Part shown: piece after piece, positions 1 to 9,871 of the stretch
How positions within the stretch are numbered: position 1 is the first letter of the stretch
Layout of the letters: each line of letters opens with the position of its first letter
Assembly: GCA_017429695.1 (NCBI GenBank)
Contig: JAFROK010000052.1
Coordinates: forward strand, 26,030 to 90,029
Length of the DNA: 64,000 nt
Reading direction: 5' to 3'
From: Clostridia bacterium
GTDB lineage: Bacteria > Bacillota > Clostridia > Christensenellales > Aristaeellaceae
Notes under the pieces: generated by a model
What the model saw: the letters and a program-made list of their open reading frames with translations, nothing else
Database searches by the model: none
What the model was told of the DNA's origin: nothing
Translations under genes and position numbers: made by a program

Positions 1-1
1 A

Positions 2-922
2 ATGGCAGAGATTGCCGGAAGACAGCGGCGGAAAAGGCACAGGGAACAGAACCGTGTGAGCGGATATCTGTTTACCGCACCGTACGCGCTGGTTTTCCTG
101 GTCTTTATCCTGGTGCCGGTACTCCTGGCGGTCGCATTGTCTTTTACGAATTTCAATGCCATTCAGTTTCCGCGCCTGGTAGGATTCCTGAATTATATTA
201 CGCTGCTGACCAGCGATGAAGTATTTATGCAGCACGTTCTGCCGAATACGGTGGTTTACGCGGTGGTGGTCGGCATCGGCGGATATATCCTGAGCTTCCT
301 GCTGGCCTGGCTGCTGTGCAACCTGACCCGGGGCGTAAGGACAGTGCTGGCGCTGATTATCTATTCCCCGTCCCTGACGGCAGGCGTGGCCATGACGGTA
401 CTGTGGAAGGTGATTTTCTCCGGTGACCAGACCGGGTTGCTGAATTCCTGGCTGCTGTCCCTGAATGTGATTGATGAGCCGATTGAGTGGCTGGTCAATA
501 CCAACTACCTTCTGCCGATTGTGATCATTATCGGCCTATGGTCCTCAATGGGAATCGGATTCCTGGCCATGATCGCCGGTATTGCCAATTCGGATGAATC
601 CCTTTATGAAGCAGGTGCGATTGACGGAATCAGCAACCGCTTCCAGGAAATGATCTACATTACGATTCCCCAGATGAAACCGCAGATGCTGTTTGCCGCA
701 GTTATGGCAGTTGTGAATGCTTTCCAGAACGGCGCAGTAAGCGCCATGCTGACAGGCAATCCATCCCCGGGATACGCAGCGCAGCTGATTGTGAACCACA
801 TTGAGGATTATGGCTTCCTGCGATATGAGATGGGGTACGCGGCAACGGTTTCCGTGGCGCTGCTGCTGATTGTCCAGATTTTCTCCCGGGCAGCCAACCG
901 GCTGCTGACGGAAAAGGATTAA
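2..922 (+). CDS. Sugar ABC transporter permease (MalF/UgpA type)
   Basis: Integral membrane subunit of a carbohydrate importer. The 306-residue protein has a basic N-terminus followed by about six hydrophobic segments (near residues 21-45, 79-103, 109-131, 168-190, 221-245 and 276-298). A permease EAA-type loop (EAGAIDG, near residue 203) contacts the ATPase. Length and layout fit the MalF/UgpA/LacF family. The ATG lies at the second base of the window, so its ribosome site cannot be seen and an upstream start is possible. It is followed after 18 bases by its partner permease. The substrate is inferred from the downstream arabinofuranosidase, not from this protein. Confidence 0.9.
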   Translation: MAEIAGRQRRKRHREQNRVSGYLFTAPYALVFLVFILVPVLLAVALSFTNFNAIQFPRLVGFLNYITLLTSDEVFMQHVLPNTVVYAVVVGIGGYILSFLLAWLLCNLTRGVRTVLALIIYSPSLTAGVAMTVLWKVIFSGDQTGLLNSWLLSLNVIDEPIEWLVNTNYLLPIVIIIGLWSSMGIGFLAMIAGIANSDESLYEAGAIDGISNRFQEMIYITIPQMKPQMLFAAVMAVVNAFQNGAVSAMLTGNPSPGYAAQLIVNHIEDYGFLRYEMGYAATVSVALLLIVQIFSRAANRLLTEKD

Positions 923-940
923 GGAAAGGAGGGACGGCGG

Positions 941-1810
941 ATGGCATACAAGGGACGGCATATCAATCCCCAGCGGTTTGAGCGGGGGCAGATCAAGATT
1001 CTGCTGATTCTGCTGCCGCTGACGCTGTTTATGGCGCTGCCGATTGTTTTTATTATCAACCATGCCTTCAAGCCCATGGATGAACTCTTTGCTTTTCCGC
1101 CCACGTTCTTTGTCCGCAATCCGACGCTGGAAAACTTTACCAAACTGATCAAGTTTTCCCGCTCCGCCGGGATTCCGCTGACCCGGTATCTGTTCAATTC
1201 CCTGGTGGTCACCATACTGACAGTCGGACTGTCCCTGTTTCTGACCACATGCGCGGCGTTTGCATTTTCGAAAATCAAATTCCGCGGAAGGGCGCTTATG
1301 CTGCAGATTAACCAGATTGCCATCATGTTTGTGGCGACGGCGGTGCTGATTCCCCGCTACCTGGTTATCAGCAAGCTGGGACTGATCGACACGGTTCTCG
1401 GGCATGTGCTGCCGCTGGTGGCGATGCCGGTGGCCCTTTTCCTGGTGAAACAGTTTGTGGACCAGGTGCCGGACAGCCTGATTGAAGCGGCACACCTGGA
1501 CGGGGCGTCTGACATGAAGGTCTACTGGCATATTGTGCTTCCGGTGATCAAACCGGCGATTGCAACGGCCATGGTGCTGGTGTTCCAGCAGGTATGGACC
1601 AATATGGAAACATCCAATTACTTTACCAATGACGAGAGCATGAAGACGCTGACTTTCTACATGAACACGCTGGTCAGCACTTCCAACGGCGTTGCGGGAC
1701 AGGGTGTTTCAGCCGCGGCGTCCCTGATTATGTTTGTTCCCAACCTGATCCTGTTTATCATCTGCCAGAACGCGGTGATGAACACGATGGCATCATCCGG
1801 CATCAAATGA
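941..1810 (+). CDS. Sugar ABC transporter permease (MalG/UgpE type)
   Basis: Second membrane subunit of the importer begun by the preceding gene. It has 289 residues and about six membrane segments. The EAA loop (EAAHLDGAS, near residue 185) is followed by the usual LPVIKPAI stretch of MalG-like permeases. The start is an ATG preceded by GGAAAGGAGGGACGGCGG, a good ribosome site. The two permeases form the usual heterodimer. No ATPase gene lies in this operon. Confidence 0.92.
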   Translation: MAYKGRHINPQRFERGQIKILLILLPLTLFMALPIVFIINHAFKPMDELFAFPPTFFVRNPTLENFTKLIKFSRSAGIPLTRYLFNSLVVTILTVGLSLFLTTCAAFAFSKIKFRGRALMLQINQIAIMFVATAVLIPRYLVISKLGLIDTVLGHVLPLVAMPVALFLVKQFVDQVPDSLIEAAHLDGASDMKVYWHIVLPVIKPAIATAMVLVFQQVWTNMETSNYFTNDESMKTLTFYMNTLVSTSNGVAGQGVSAAASLIMFVPNLILFIICQNAVMNTMASSGIK

Positions 1811-1859
1811 CCTGATCGGCGGATTCCCGGATAACAAAGAGGCGAAAGGAGGCGGACCG

Positions 1860-3890
1860 TTGAAAAAGCTTACAGCATTCCTGGCGATTGTTCTTGCGGC
1901 GATGATCCTGTCCGTCTGCGCTTTCGCTGCCACCCCCTATACAACATATACAGTCAACGGCTACGGGGATATCCAGGAAACGCAGACCGCATACCAGGCG
2001 GTACGGGCCATCACGAAGTTCGGCGCGGAGTATTTCAGCGGTCCCAGGGATCTGTTTGTTGCCGGAGACGGTACCATTTATGTGGCTGACACTCTGAACA
2101 AACGGATCCTGATCGGCAATGCGGACGGTGACCTGCTTGGCATTATCGGCAAGGGGACCCTGCAGACACCGGGCGGCGTATTCGTGACAGAAAACGGCCA
2201 CATTTATGTGGCGGACCGGGACGCACGGGCGGTGTTTGAGTTCGGAACGGACGGGGAACTGCTGCATACCTACGGCAAGCCGTCCAGTCCGCTTTACGGG
2301 GAGGAAATGGATTTCCTGCCCCTCAAGGTGGCGGTTAACGACGCCGGAATCCTGTTTGTCGTATGTGAGAAGAATATTAACGGCATTGCTGAAATATCCC
2401 CGATTGACGGCGGAACCTTCCTCGGGTATTTCGGAACCAATTTTGCCAAGGTTGATTTCCGGACTGTGCTGTACCGGGCAATTCTCACCAGGGAGCAGCG
2501 GGCCAAGATGGTCAGCAACAATCCGAGTACACCGGACAACCTGGCGATTGACGAGCGGGGCCTGGTTTATACCGTGACGCTGGGTGACGAAGACAAAACG
2601 GTCAAGCGGCTGAATATTGCCGGGTTGAATCTGATTGATTCCGCCGAGAAAGTGGATACCCCCGCGGCTGTGACTCCCGGAAACCACAACAACCTGTATG
2701 TGGCGGACCAGTCCGGCTTTATCTTTGAGTTCAATAACGAAGGCGAACTGATATTTGTTTTCGGCGGGAAGGATGACGGAAACAACCGGCTGGGGCTGCT
2801 GAAAACAGTATCCGCCATCGACGTGGACCGCTCCGACCGGCTGTATGTACTCGACTCCGCACTGAACATGATTCAGATTTTTAAGCCGACAGAGTTTACG
2901 GATAAGCTGCATGAAGCGCTGTACCTTTATTCCGTCGGACGGTATACGGAAAGCCGGGAACCGCTGCAGCGCGTGCTGGACATGAACAGCCTGTTCGACG
3001 TGGCCAACCGCGCCATGGGACGGGCCTGCTTCCAGGAAGAAAACTATGAGGAAGCGCTGCGCTATGCCCGCCTTGCGAAAGACCGGGAAGGATACTCTGA
3101 CGCATACTGGGAAATCCGGAACATATGGCTGAAAAACCATGTGGCGGGAATGCTGGGAATCCTGATTGCGCTGTTTATACTGATACGGATCCTGAAGACA
3201 CTGGACCGGCGGAAGGGCATTTTTGTTCCGGTGCGGAAGTTGCTGGGCAGGAAAAAGGAAAAAGGGCTGCGGGACAACCTGGGGTACGCGTTCCACTATA
3301 TGCGGCATCCGATTGACGCATCCTACGGGATCGCCCGGGAAGGACGGGCGAGCTGGCTGTCTTCCGGTATCATGCTGGGTGTGTTTATCCTGGAATTCCT
3401 GGTGAACAAGTACCTGTGCGGATTCCTCCAGAAGACCATCCAGGACGGGAGATACGAACTTTTCTCTGATGTGGGGATTATCCTGGCGGCAGTGCTGGGC
3501 CTGACGCTGTGCCATTACCTGGTATGTACAATCAATGACGGAGAAGGCCGGGTGAAGCAGATTTTCACTTATTTCTGCTACAGCCTGACACCGTATATCC
3601 TGCTGACGCCTGTGGTGTTCCTGCTTTCCCATGTGCTGACAATCAATGAGCAGTTCCTGATTACCTTCCTCCGGATCATTATCATCGGATGGATCATGGT
3701 GCTGATTGTGCTGGGAATCCGGGAAGTCAACAATTATACGGCAAAAGAAACGGCCAAGGTTATCCTGCTGACGCTGTTTACCGTGCTGATCATGGCGCTG
3801 ATTATCTTCATCCTGTATATCCTCTGGGCCCAGGTGATCGAATTCATCAGCGCGATTGGCGGGGAAATCGGGTACAGGGTCAGTGGCTAG
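1860..3890 (+). CDS. Secreted/membrane NHL-repeat protein with TPR-like region and Yip1-like membrane domain
   Basis: The protein of 676 residues starts at TTG, 5 bases after AAAGGAGG. A signal peptide (residues 1-23, ending AFAA) leads into an NHL beta-propeller (about 45-340) with repeated motifs such as IYVADTLNKRI, IYVADRDARAV and LYVLDSALNMI. A short TPR-like helical pair follows (about 352-410), then a membrane helix (about 425-445) and a multi-helix C-terminal Yip1-like membrane domain (about 480-670). Propeller and TPR part should face outward. Its place between permease genes suggests a role in capture or sensing of the glycan, but no activity is known to me. The gene ends in TAG inside a heptanucleotide repeat. 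Confidence 0.75.
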   Translation: MKKLTAFLAIVLAAMILSVCAFAATPYTTYTVNGYGDIQETQTAYQAVRAITKFGAEYFSGPRDLFVAGDGTIYVADTLNKRILIGNADGDLLGIIGKGTLQTPGGVFVTENGHIYVADRDARAVFEFGTDGELLHTYGKPSSPLYGEEMDFLPLKVAVNDAGILFVVCEKNINGIAEISPIDGGTFLGYFGTNFAKVDFRTVLYRAILTREQRAKMVSNNPSTPDNLAIDERGLVYTVTLGDEDKTVKRLNIAGLNLIDSAEKVDTPAAVTPGNHNNLYVADQSGFIFEFNNEGELIFVFGGKDDGNNRLGLLKTVSAIDVDRSDRLYVLDSALNMIQIFKPTEFTDKLHEALYLYSVGRYTESREPLQRVLDMNSLFDVANRAMGRACFQEENYEEALRYARLAKDREGYSDAYWEIRNIWLKNHVAGMLGILIALFILIRILKTLDRRKGIFVPVRKLLGRKKEKGLRDNLGYAFHYMRHPIDASYGIAREGRASWLSSGIMLGVFILEFLVNKYLCGFLQKTIQDGRYELFSDVGIILAAVLGLTLCHYLVCTINDGEGRVKQIFTYFCYSLTPYILLTPVVFLLSHVLTINEQFLITFLRIIIIGWIMVLIVLGIREVNNYTAKETAKVILLTLFTVLIMALIIFILYILWAQVIEFISAIGGEIGYRVSG

Positions 3891-3901
3891 TGGTTAGGGT
3901 G
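3881..3901 (+). repeat. Heptanucleotide array at stop codon (three units)
   Basis: Units CAGTGGC, TAGTGGT and TAGGGTG follow each other in phase. The second unit contains the TAG stop of the NHL gene. It is the shortest of five related arrays in the window and would not stand out without the others. Confidence 0.5.
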
Positions 3902-3943
3902 AACAAGGGAACTTTCAGTCCGGTCAGGGAAGGAGGGGTTTTT

Positions 3944-6202
3944 GTGCAGAAGAGGATCCGGGTTTTTTTGCTGGTTATTGTTTTGGCAATGGGCGGCATG
4001 ATGATAGCCGCGGCAGCGGAGAACGCTGACACCGATGCTGTTCCTTCTGCGGGGAACCCCCTGCCGGACAGCTATGCAGACTATGTCTTTGTTACGGCCA
4101 GCGACCAGTATGAAATGTATCTTTACGAGCCGCAGATTTCCGTTGTTTTGCGGAACCGGGAAACAGGCGCACTGATCGCATCCACCCTGAATGAAAATAC
4201 CAAAAAGGGTTCGCTGTCCGGTAAATGGCTTGGTTACGGTTTTTCAGGCGTTGTGCTGGATGTCCTGTCCGGCCCGAGCAAAAACTATGAACAGGTGGAT
4301 CCGGTGCAGAAGAAAAAAATGTCCAAGGATGTCAAAGATCCGCATACGCTGACATATACCTTTACGCCGGACGGATTTGACGCGGAACTGTACTTTACAG
4401 AGCGCGGCCTCGGACTGACCCTGCAGGTTCGGCTGCAGGGGGACGAACTGCTGATGACCATTCCGGATGAATCCATCCAGGAGGATATGCCGGACTCCTA
4501 TTTCGGAATGATCTCCCTGAGCCCGATGTTCGGCGCGACATATATGGACGACCATACCGGCTATATGCTGATTCCCGACGGAAACGGCGCGCTGATCTGG
4601 CTGACAGACAAGGAAAAGCGGTTCTCAACCGGCTATTCGCAGATGATCTACGGACAGGACGACGGATTTACGCAAAGATCCGCCGGGGAAGCGCTTTTCC
4701 GGGAAAGGTATCAGATGGTTGTTCCGCCGCACCCGGTGATTATGCCGGTATTCGGCATGGCGCATACAGACGAGGGAATCGGATATATCGCCATTGTGGA
4801 ACAGGGCGAAAAGCGCTGCTCCGTGGAAGCACATCCGAACGGCGCCATGATCGATTACAACCGCTGCTATGCCAAATTCCTGATCCGGGATGCGTACAAG
4901 CAGCCCCTGAACCAATCCGAATCCACCAAGATGGATATGCTGGAACAGGATCGCACCCATCACGACCTTGCAGTCCGTTACTGCCTGCTTTCAGGCGATG
5001 ACGCGACCTATGTCGGCATGGCCAGACGCTACCGGCAGCACCTGCTGGAAAACGGGATCCTGGTTCCGAGGGATACGACATACCGCACGCGGGTTGATTT
5101 CCTGGCGGAGGAACAGGAGAAATTCCTGGTGGGCACACGCCCGGTTGTAATGACGGATGTTGAAGAAATGCGGGCGATTATCGCGGACCTCCGGGAAGCC
5201 GGGGTGCAATCCGCGTTCAGCGAATACCGGGGATGGCAGAACGGCGGACTGTGGGCGGTACCGGTGGATTCCTTTGCTGCGGACAGCGCCATCGGCGGAA
5301 CAGGCGCCCTGAAAAACGCCATCGAAGAAGCAGCTTCACAGGATTACCTGATCTACCCGTATGTGGACGCCCTGCGGATGAATGCCGATCTGAACGCGTT
5401 TACCCATGACGCGGCGAAAATGGTGAACAAAACAACACTGAAGGACCAGACGGGCCGACAGGTTTACGAACTGTTCTACTATCTGCTTCCGGAGAAGACG
5501 ACGGAGAAACTGGGCCGGCTGACGGAAAGCCTGGAACGGAACGGTGTAGGCGGACTGGCACTTTCCGGCATCACGGACCATCTGTTCTCCTGGAGTTCAC
5601 GGAACAACTTCTATTCCCGGAACGACGGAGCGGACGCCTATGCCGGGATCCTGAAAGATATGGCCGGATCCCTTTCCCTGGCCATGGAGGAACCGTTCCA
5701 GTACCTGTGGCCGTATATGTCCGCTTTCCTGAATACACCGCTGGACGGATCGGACTACCTGTACGTTGATGAGGAAGTGCCATTCCTGACCATTACGCTG
5801 AAGGGAATCATTCCGATGTACTCCGATTACGTGAATTTTGAGGCCAACCGGACAGAAACATACCTCGCGCTGGCCGAAACAGGTGTGTACCCTTCCTTCT
5901 GCGTGACAAAGCAGGACACTTCCAGACTGATTTACACGAATTCAAGCGATATGTATTCTACCCAGTATGATGCATACCGGACCTCGATAATCGACTTTGA
6001 CCGGGAGTTCCGACAGATGGCGGAGAAAACAGCCGGCGCCCTGATTGCGGATTATGAAAAACTGGCAGGCAACGTCCGCAAGATTATCTATTCCAACGGA
6101 ACAATCGTTTATGTCAATTATTCCTGGGATCCGCGGACGGCAGACGGCATCGACCTGGCGCCTGAATCCTTTGCGGTTGTGGCGGGAGGTGATGCGCCGT
6201 GA
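3944..6202 (+). CDS. DUF5696 family secreted protein
   Basis: The GTG start at 3944 is chosen because GGAAGGAGG sits just upstream and the N-terminus then becomes a clean signal peptide (MQKRIRVFLLVIVLAMGG, then AAAAEN). An open frame reaches further upstream, but only through the preceding gene. The mature protein is about 725 residues, without further membrane segments. The beta-rich N-terminal part (VVLRNRETGALIAST) resembles the start of carbohydrate-active enzymes, and the later part looks like a barrel. The family name is from memory of similar operons. A role in binding or cutting the imported glycan is inference. Its stop overlaps the next start by four bases (GTGA), so the two are translationally coupled. 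Confidence 0.7.
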   Translation: MQKRIRVFLLVIVLAMGGMMIAAAAENADTDAVPSAGNPLPDSYADYVFVTASDQYEMYLYEPQISVVLRNRETGALIASTLNENTKKGSLSGKWLGYGFSGVVLDVLSGPSKNYEQVDPVQKKKMSKDVKDPHTLTYTFTPDGFDAELYFTERGLGLTLQVRLQGDELLMTIPDESIQEDMPDSYFGMISLSPMFGATYMDDHTGYMLIPDGNGALIWLTDKEKRFSTGYSQMIYGQDDGFTQRSAGEALFRERYQMVVPPHPVIMPVFGMAHTDEGIGYIAIVEQGEKRCSVEAHPNGAMIDYNRCYAKFLIRDAYKQPLNQSESTKMDMLEQDRTHHDLAVRYCLLSGDDATYVGMARRYRQHLLENGILVPRDTTYRTRVDFLAEEQEKFLVGTRPVVMTDVEEMRAIIADLREAGVQSAFSEYRGWQNGGLWAVPVDSFAADSAIGGTGALKNAIEEAASQDYLIYPYVDALRMNADLNAFTHDAAKMVNKTTLKDQTGRQVYELFYYLLPEKTTEKLGRLTESLERNGVGGLALSGITDHLFSWSSRNNFYSRNDGADAYAGILKDMAGSLSLAMEEPFQYLWPYMSAFLNTPLDGSDYLYVDEEVPFLTITLKGIIPMYSDYVNFEANRTETYLALAETGVYPSFCVTKQDTSRLIYTNSSDMYSTQYDAYRTSIIDFDREFRQMAEKTAGALIADYEKLAGNVRKIIYSNGTIVYVNYSWDPRTADGIDLAPESFAVVAGGDAP

Positions 6203-7227
6203 CGACAGTAAAGGCTGCGCACAACCGCCATGAAAACAGGATCCGGATCCGGCGGGGGCCGCTGGAGAAGCGGGAGGCAAGGGCCGGGCTGATGTTCGTG
6301 CTTCCCTGGATTATCGGTGCCGCGGTATTCCTGATTTACCCGCTGGGAATGTCGCTGTGGTATTCGCTGAACAATATCCGGCTGACTTCAGAGGGGATGA
6401 AGTTTACCTTTGTGGCCCAGGGCAATTTTACACAGATCCTCCTCAGTGATCCCGATTTCCTGCCGGACCTGGTGGACTACCTGATCAACACACTGGTTTC
6501 GGTACCTGTGATTGTGGTATTTGCCCTGATGATCGCGCTGATGCTGAATGAAAAAATCAGGGGCAAAAGCTTCTTCCGGCTGATCTTTTTCCTGCCTGTA
6601 ATCATTGTATCGGGACCGATCCTGAATTCCCTTACGGAACAGAACGCATCGACCATATCGATTGTGGACGCACAGGCGGTGACCGGTGCGATTGCCGCAT
6701 TCCTGCCGGAGATCATTGCCCGGCCTGTGTCGGAACTCTTTTCCAACATGGTAACGATCCTCTGGTATTCCGGCGTTCCGATCCTGATTTTCCTTTCATC
6801 GCTGCAGAAGATTGACCGGAGCCAGTATGAGGCGGCGTATGTGGACGGCGCATCGGGCTGGGAACGTTTCTGGAAAATCACCCTGCCGTCCGTGAAGCCC
6901 ATGATCCTGCTGAATTGTGTGTATACGGTGGTGTTCGTTTCATCCAATGATCAGAACCAGCTGATCGGCCTGATCAAATCCTCAATGTTTTCCGGAACAT
7001 CGGAAAAAGGATACGGATATGCATCCGCCATGGCGTGGGTATATTCTTTTGTGGTACTGCTGCTGGTGGGACTGTTTGCTCTTCTGTTTATGGCCCGGAA
7101 GGACAAATACGAACGGGAGGCAAAAAAACTGGACCGCGCGGCGAAGCGGGAACGGCGCCAGGTAATCCGAATTCAAAGGAGGCAGGCACGGCATGCAAAA
7201 AAGTATCACCGTCCCACCGTTCGCTGA
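6199..7227 (+). CDS. Sugar ABC transporter permease (MalF/UgpA type), second pair
   Basis: Membrane subunit of a second permease pair in the same operon, 342 residues. A basic N-terminus (about residues 1-30) precedes six or so membrane segments. The EAA loop reads EAAYVDGASGWERF (near residue 211) and the tail is long and very basic (about residues 300-342). The start is GTG in a GTGA overlap with the DUF5696 gene. The basic tail is longer than in most relatives and is odd. It may touch the shared ATPase or the membrane surface. Confidence 0.9.
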   Translation: MTTVKAAHNRHENRIRIRRGPLEKREARAGLMFVLPWIIGAAVFLIYPLGMSLWYSLNNIRLTSEGMKFTFVAQGNFTQILLSDPDFLPDLVDYLINTLVSVPVIVVFALMIALMLNEKIRGKSFFRLIFFLPVIIVSGPILNSLTEQNASTISIVDAQAVTGAIAAFLPEIIARPVSELFSNMVTILWYSGVPILIFLSSLQKIDRSQYEAAYVDGASGWERFWKITLPSVKPMILLNCVYTVVFVSSNDQNQLIGLIKSSMFSGTSEKGYGYASAMAWVYSFVVLLLVGLFALLFMARKDKYEREAKKLDRAAKRERRQVIRIQRRQARHAKKYHRPTVR

Positions 7228-8194
7228 GATGGAAAACCATCCGGACGTGAAAACCCGCCGCCTGTCCAGGGACCGGATCCGTAAATTCTTTATGGGATCC
7301 CGGGAGAAGAACGGACTGATCAAGCTTGTCATGATCTACGGGCTGCTGATCTGCATCGGATTTATATACCTGTATCCGATCCTGTACATGATCTCGGCAT
7401 CATTCATGACGCTGGATGACCTGCTGGATTCATCCATTCAGTGGATTCCTTCCTCCCTGAATTTTGCCAATTACCGCCAGGCAGGGCTTTCCATGGATTA
7501 CTGGAATTCGCTGCTTCAGTCATTGATGATAGCCGGCCTGCCGACACTGTGCAATCTTGTTTCCTGCGCATTGACCGGATACGGACTGGCCCGGTATAAA
7601 TTCCGCGGCAGGGGAGTTGTGATCGGCCTGATCATCCTGACGTTTGTGCTTCCCAGCCAGATCACGATGATTCCGACCTACAGCATGTACGCACGGCTGA
7701 AGATCCTGAACAAGGTATGGGCTTTCATTATTCCGGCACTGGTGGCCCAGGGACTGAATGCGCCGATCTTCATCATGATATTCTGGCAGTTTTTCCGGAC
7801 GGTGCCGCAGGCGCTGGTGGAGGCTTCCAAGATTGACGGTGCGGGACATCTTAAGAGCTTTTTTTCCATTGCGCTGCCCAGCGCAGCGCCGGCGTTTATC
7901 ACGGTTGCCCTGTTCTCCTTCGTATGGTACTGGAATGAATTCTACCTGACACAGCTTTTTGTGCATGGCGTACTGGTTGAGAGCAACCTGACGACACTGA
8001 TTATCCAGGTACAGAAATTCGGAACGAATTATTCGGCATATGCACAGACAGCGAAAAGCGGGGCAACCAACCTGAATGAATCCATCCGGATGGCCGGGAC
8101 GCTGATAGCGGTTCTGCCTCTGCTGATTCTGTATTTTGTGCTCCAGCGGCACTTTGTGGAAAGCATTGACCGGACGGGAATTACAGGAGAATAA
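7193..8194 (+). CDS. Sugar ABC transporter permease (MalG/UgpE type), second pair
   Basis: Partner of the preceding permease, 333 residues. Its first 35 bases overlap the end of the upstream gene. AAAGGAGG lies about 10 bases before the ATG. There is a cytoplasmic N-terminus of about 45 residues, then six membrane segments and the EAA loop (EASKIDGAG, near residue 210). It is followed by the binding-protein gene, so this pair, rather than the first, may be its direct partner. Confidence 0.9.
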   Translation: MQKSITVPPFAEMENHPDVKTRRLSRDRIRKFFMGSREKNGLIKLVMIYGLLICIGFIYLYPILYMISASFMTLDDLLDSSIQWIPSSLNFANYRQAGLSMDYWNSLLQSLMIAGLPTLCNLVSCALTGYGLARYKFRGRGVVIGLIILTFVLPSQITMIPTYSMYARLKILNKVWAFIIPALVAQGLNAPIFIMIFWQFFRTVPQALVEASKIDGAGHLKSFFSIALPSAAPAFITVALFSFVWYWNEFYLTQLFVHGVLVESNLTTLIIQVQKFGTNYSAYAQTAKSGATNLNESIRMAGTLIAVLPLLILYFVLQRHFVESIDRTGITGE

Positions 8195-8202
8195 CGGATC
8201 GG

Positions 8203-8250
8203 GGTTATTTAAGCAGAAGCTTAAACAATAAATCAATTTATTTCAAAAGG
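8203..8250 (+). promoter_or_regulatory. Double inverted-repeat leader, copy 1
   Basis: TTTAAGC (8208-8214) pairs with GCTTAAA (8219-8225) over a 4-base loop. AATAAA (8227-8232) then pairs with TTTATT (8237-8242). AAAAGGAGG follows before the binding-protein gene. The same block, with small changes, precedes the LamG gene at 9813. It could be an mRNA-stabilising or processing element that raises expression of the secreted proteins. An operator is also possible. Confidence 0.55.
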
Positions 8251-8260
8251 AGGAATCCCA

Positions 8261-9811
8261 ATGAGCAAGAAACTGGTATCCTGGCTCCTGGTTCTGGCCC
8301 TGCTGCTGGGCTGTGTCAGCCTGGCTGCTGCGGACGGTGTGTCCGGTGAAACGGAAGAGGTCGTCATTGACGGTATTACCTATCACAAGGCAACGGACAT
8401 GACGACAGATCCGATCGAACTGACGTATTTCCATTTCGACCAGGATGAAACCGTGAAGCTGCTGGCTGAGCGCTTCATGCAGATCTATCCAAACATCAAG
8501 GTGACGGTTCAGTATGAAAATGTATCCACCTATGACGATACCCTGCTGACCCTGATGGGTAACAGCGGCGGCGGACTGAAGCCGGATGTGATTATGTATT
8601 CCGACTGTGACTTCGCCCTTTCCAATATGCTGCTGCGCGATATTTCCGAATACTGGGATTCCGATCCGGAAACGCAGCAGATTGCTTCCACGATCAACAG
8701 CGCCGGCGTCGGTACATTTATGACGAAAGCCCGGTACGCAGTTCCTGTCAAGTTCTTCCCGACGGGCATGTATATCGACCTGAATGTGCTGGAAAACCTG
8801 AATATTGAAATGCCCGACCGCAACTGGACCTGGGAAGATATGATCCAGCTGATCAAAGACGCTACTGTTCCGAACTCTCCCGACGGAATTGCATACTATG
8901 GCTGCGGCTATTATAACCGGCTGGATTCTTATTACGGCATTGCCGCATCCCAGGACATTATCGGTGAGTTCGGCTTTGACGGAAAAGATTTTGACCTGTC
9001 CGTATGGGCTGTCGGCGAACAGGAATTCTCCGACCTGAAACTGGGCGGTTATATTGCCCCCTCCACAGAAACCCAGGAAATGGAAGACTGGCTGGATGAC
9101 TGGGAAGCCTGGTGCGGCGCTTCCGGACATGTGGCGCTGTTTACCGAAGCCTTCTGGACCTATCAGGGAACCTGGGCAACAGACGCCTACAAGCAGTACA
9201 ACCTGGACATCATTCCTTACGTTGTTCCCGCGGTCAGCGAGGAGGACGCTTCCAAGGACCATCACACGATCGCCACGATTGACTTCGGCGGAATTACACC
9301 CTCCTGTGAACATCCCAGGGAGGCCTATGAACTGCTGAAGTTCATGAGCTTCGGCATCGACGGTTGGAAGACCAGGATCCAGATCTATAACGACGAGAGC
9401 AAGACGAATGCCTCCGGCCTGGCGCTGAAGCACGACGTGATGCCGTGCCCGATCACGACGGACGAAGAGGTATGGAACGCCTACATTGACATGTACTGCA
9501 AGGGAATGGACGAGGAGCATGTGGAATGCTGGCGGGAATATTTTGCCAGCTGCATGCAGCCGATTCCCTATGGCTGGACCTCCATTGCCGGCTACTGGAA
9601 TTACTGTGATGAATACTTCAACAGCATCGGTATCCATGACCTGGTGGACAAGGGCAAGGCCAAGGCGGCGGATTATGCCGATGAAGCGACCCGGATGGCA
9701 AACCTGTACCACGCCACCGCGATGCTGCGCTACTTCGGACCGGACGGATACAACGTCCTGAGCGAAGACGAGATAGCGGAATATACACAGATGGTTGCGG
9801 ACAATTCGTAA
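8261..9811 (+). CDS. Sugar ABC transporter solute-binding protein
   Basis: Extracellular substrate-binding protein of the importer, 516 residues, family SBP_bac_1. The signal peptide ends near LAAADG. A Cys sits at residue 18 in LLGC, but the preceding residues are not a good lipobox, so release by signal peptidase I is at least as likely. Typical family features follow: ITYFHF-like first strand, YPNIKVTVQYE (about residue 75) and aromatic-rich ligand-site stretches. A strong ribosome site (AAAAGGAGG) and the double-hairpin leader suggest high expression. Confidence 0.9.
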   Translation: MSKKLVSWLLVLALLLGCVSLAAADGVSGETEEVVIDGITYHKATDMTTDPIELTYFHFDQDETVKLLAERFMQIYPNIKVTVQYENVSTYDDTLLTLMGNSGGGLKPDVIMYSDCDFALSNMLLRDISEYWDSDPETQQIASTINSAGVGTFMTKARYAVPVKFFPTGMYIDLNVLENLNIEMPDRNWTWEDMIQLIKDATVPNSPDGIAYYGCGYYNRLDSYYGIAASQDIIGEFGFDGKDFDLSVWAVGEQEFSDLKLGGYIAPSTETQEMEDWLDDWEAWCGASGHVALFTEAFWTYQGTWATDAYKQYNLDIIPYVVPAVSEEDASKDHHTIATIDFGGITPSCEHPREAYELLKFMSFGIDGWKTRIQIYNDESKTNASGLALKHDVMPCPITTDEEVWNAYIDMYCKGMDEEHVECWREYFASCMQPIPYGWTSIAGYWNYCDEYFNSIGIHDLVDKGKAKAADYADEATRMANLYHATAMLRYFGPDGYNVLSEDEIAEYTQMVADNS

Positions 9812-9812
9812 C

Positions 9813-9860
9813 GGTTATTTAAGCGTTAAGCTTAAACAATAAACAATTTATTTACGGAGG
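9813..9860 (+). promoter_or_regulatory. Double inverted-repeat leader, copy 2
   Basis: TTTAAGC (9818-9824) pairs with GCTTAAA (9830-9836), and AATAAACAATTTATT follows. It matches the block before the binding-protein gene almost base for base outside the first loop. It lies directly after the TAA of that gene and before GGAGGAGG of the LamG gene. Confidence 0.55.
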
Positions 9861-9871
9861 AGGAACCCACT

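Noticed and set aside
1803-3632. Minus-strand open frame of about 609 codons opposite the NHL gene, and similar ones at 19051-21093 and 27346-29298
   Set aside because: All lie exactly opposite recognised genes and lack start signals and protein-like composition.
3689-3943. Extended N-terminus of the DUF5696 gene into the preceding gene
   Set aside because: The extension runs out of frame through the NHL gene. The GTG at 3944 has a strong ribosome site and opens a proper signal peptide.
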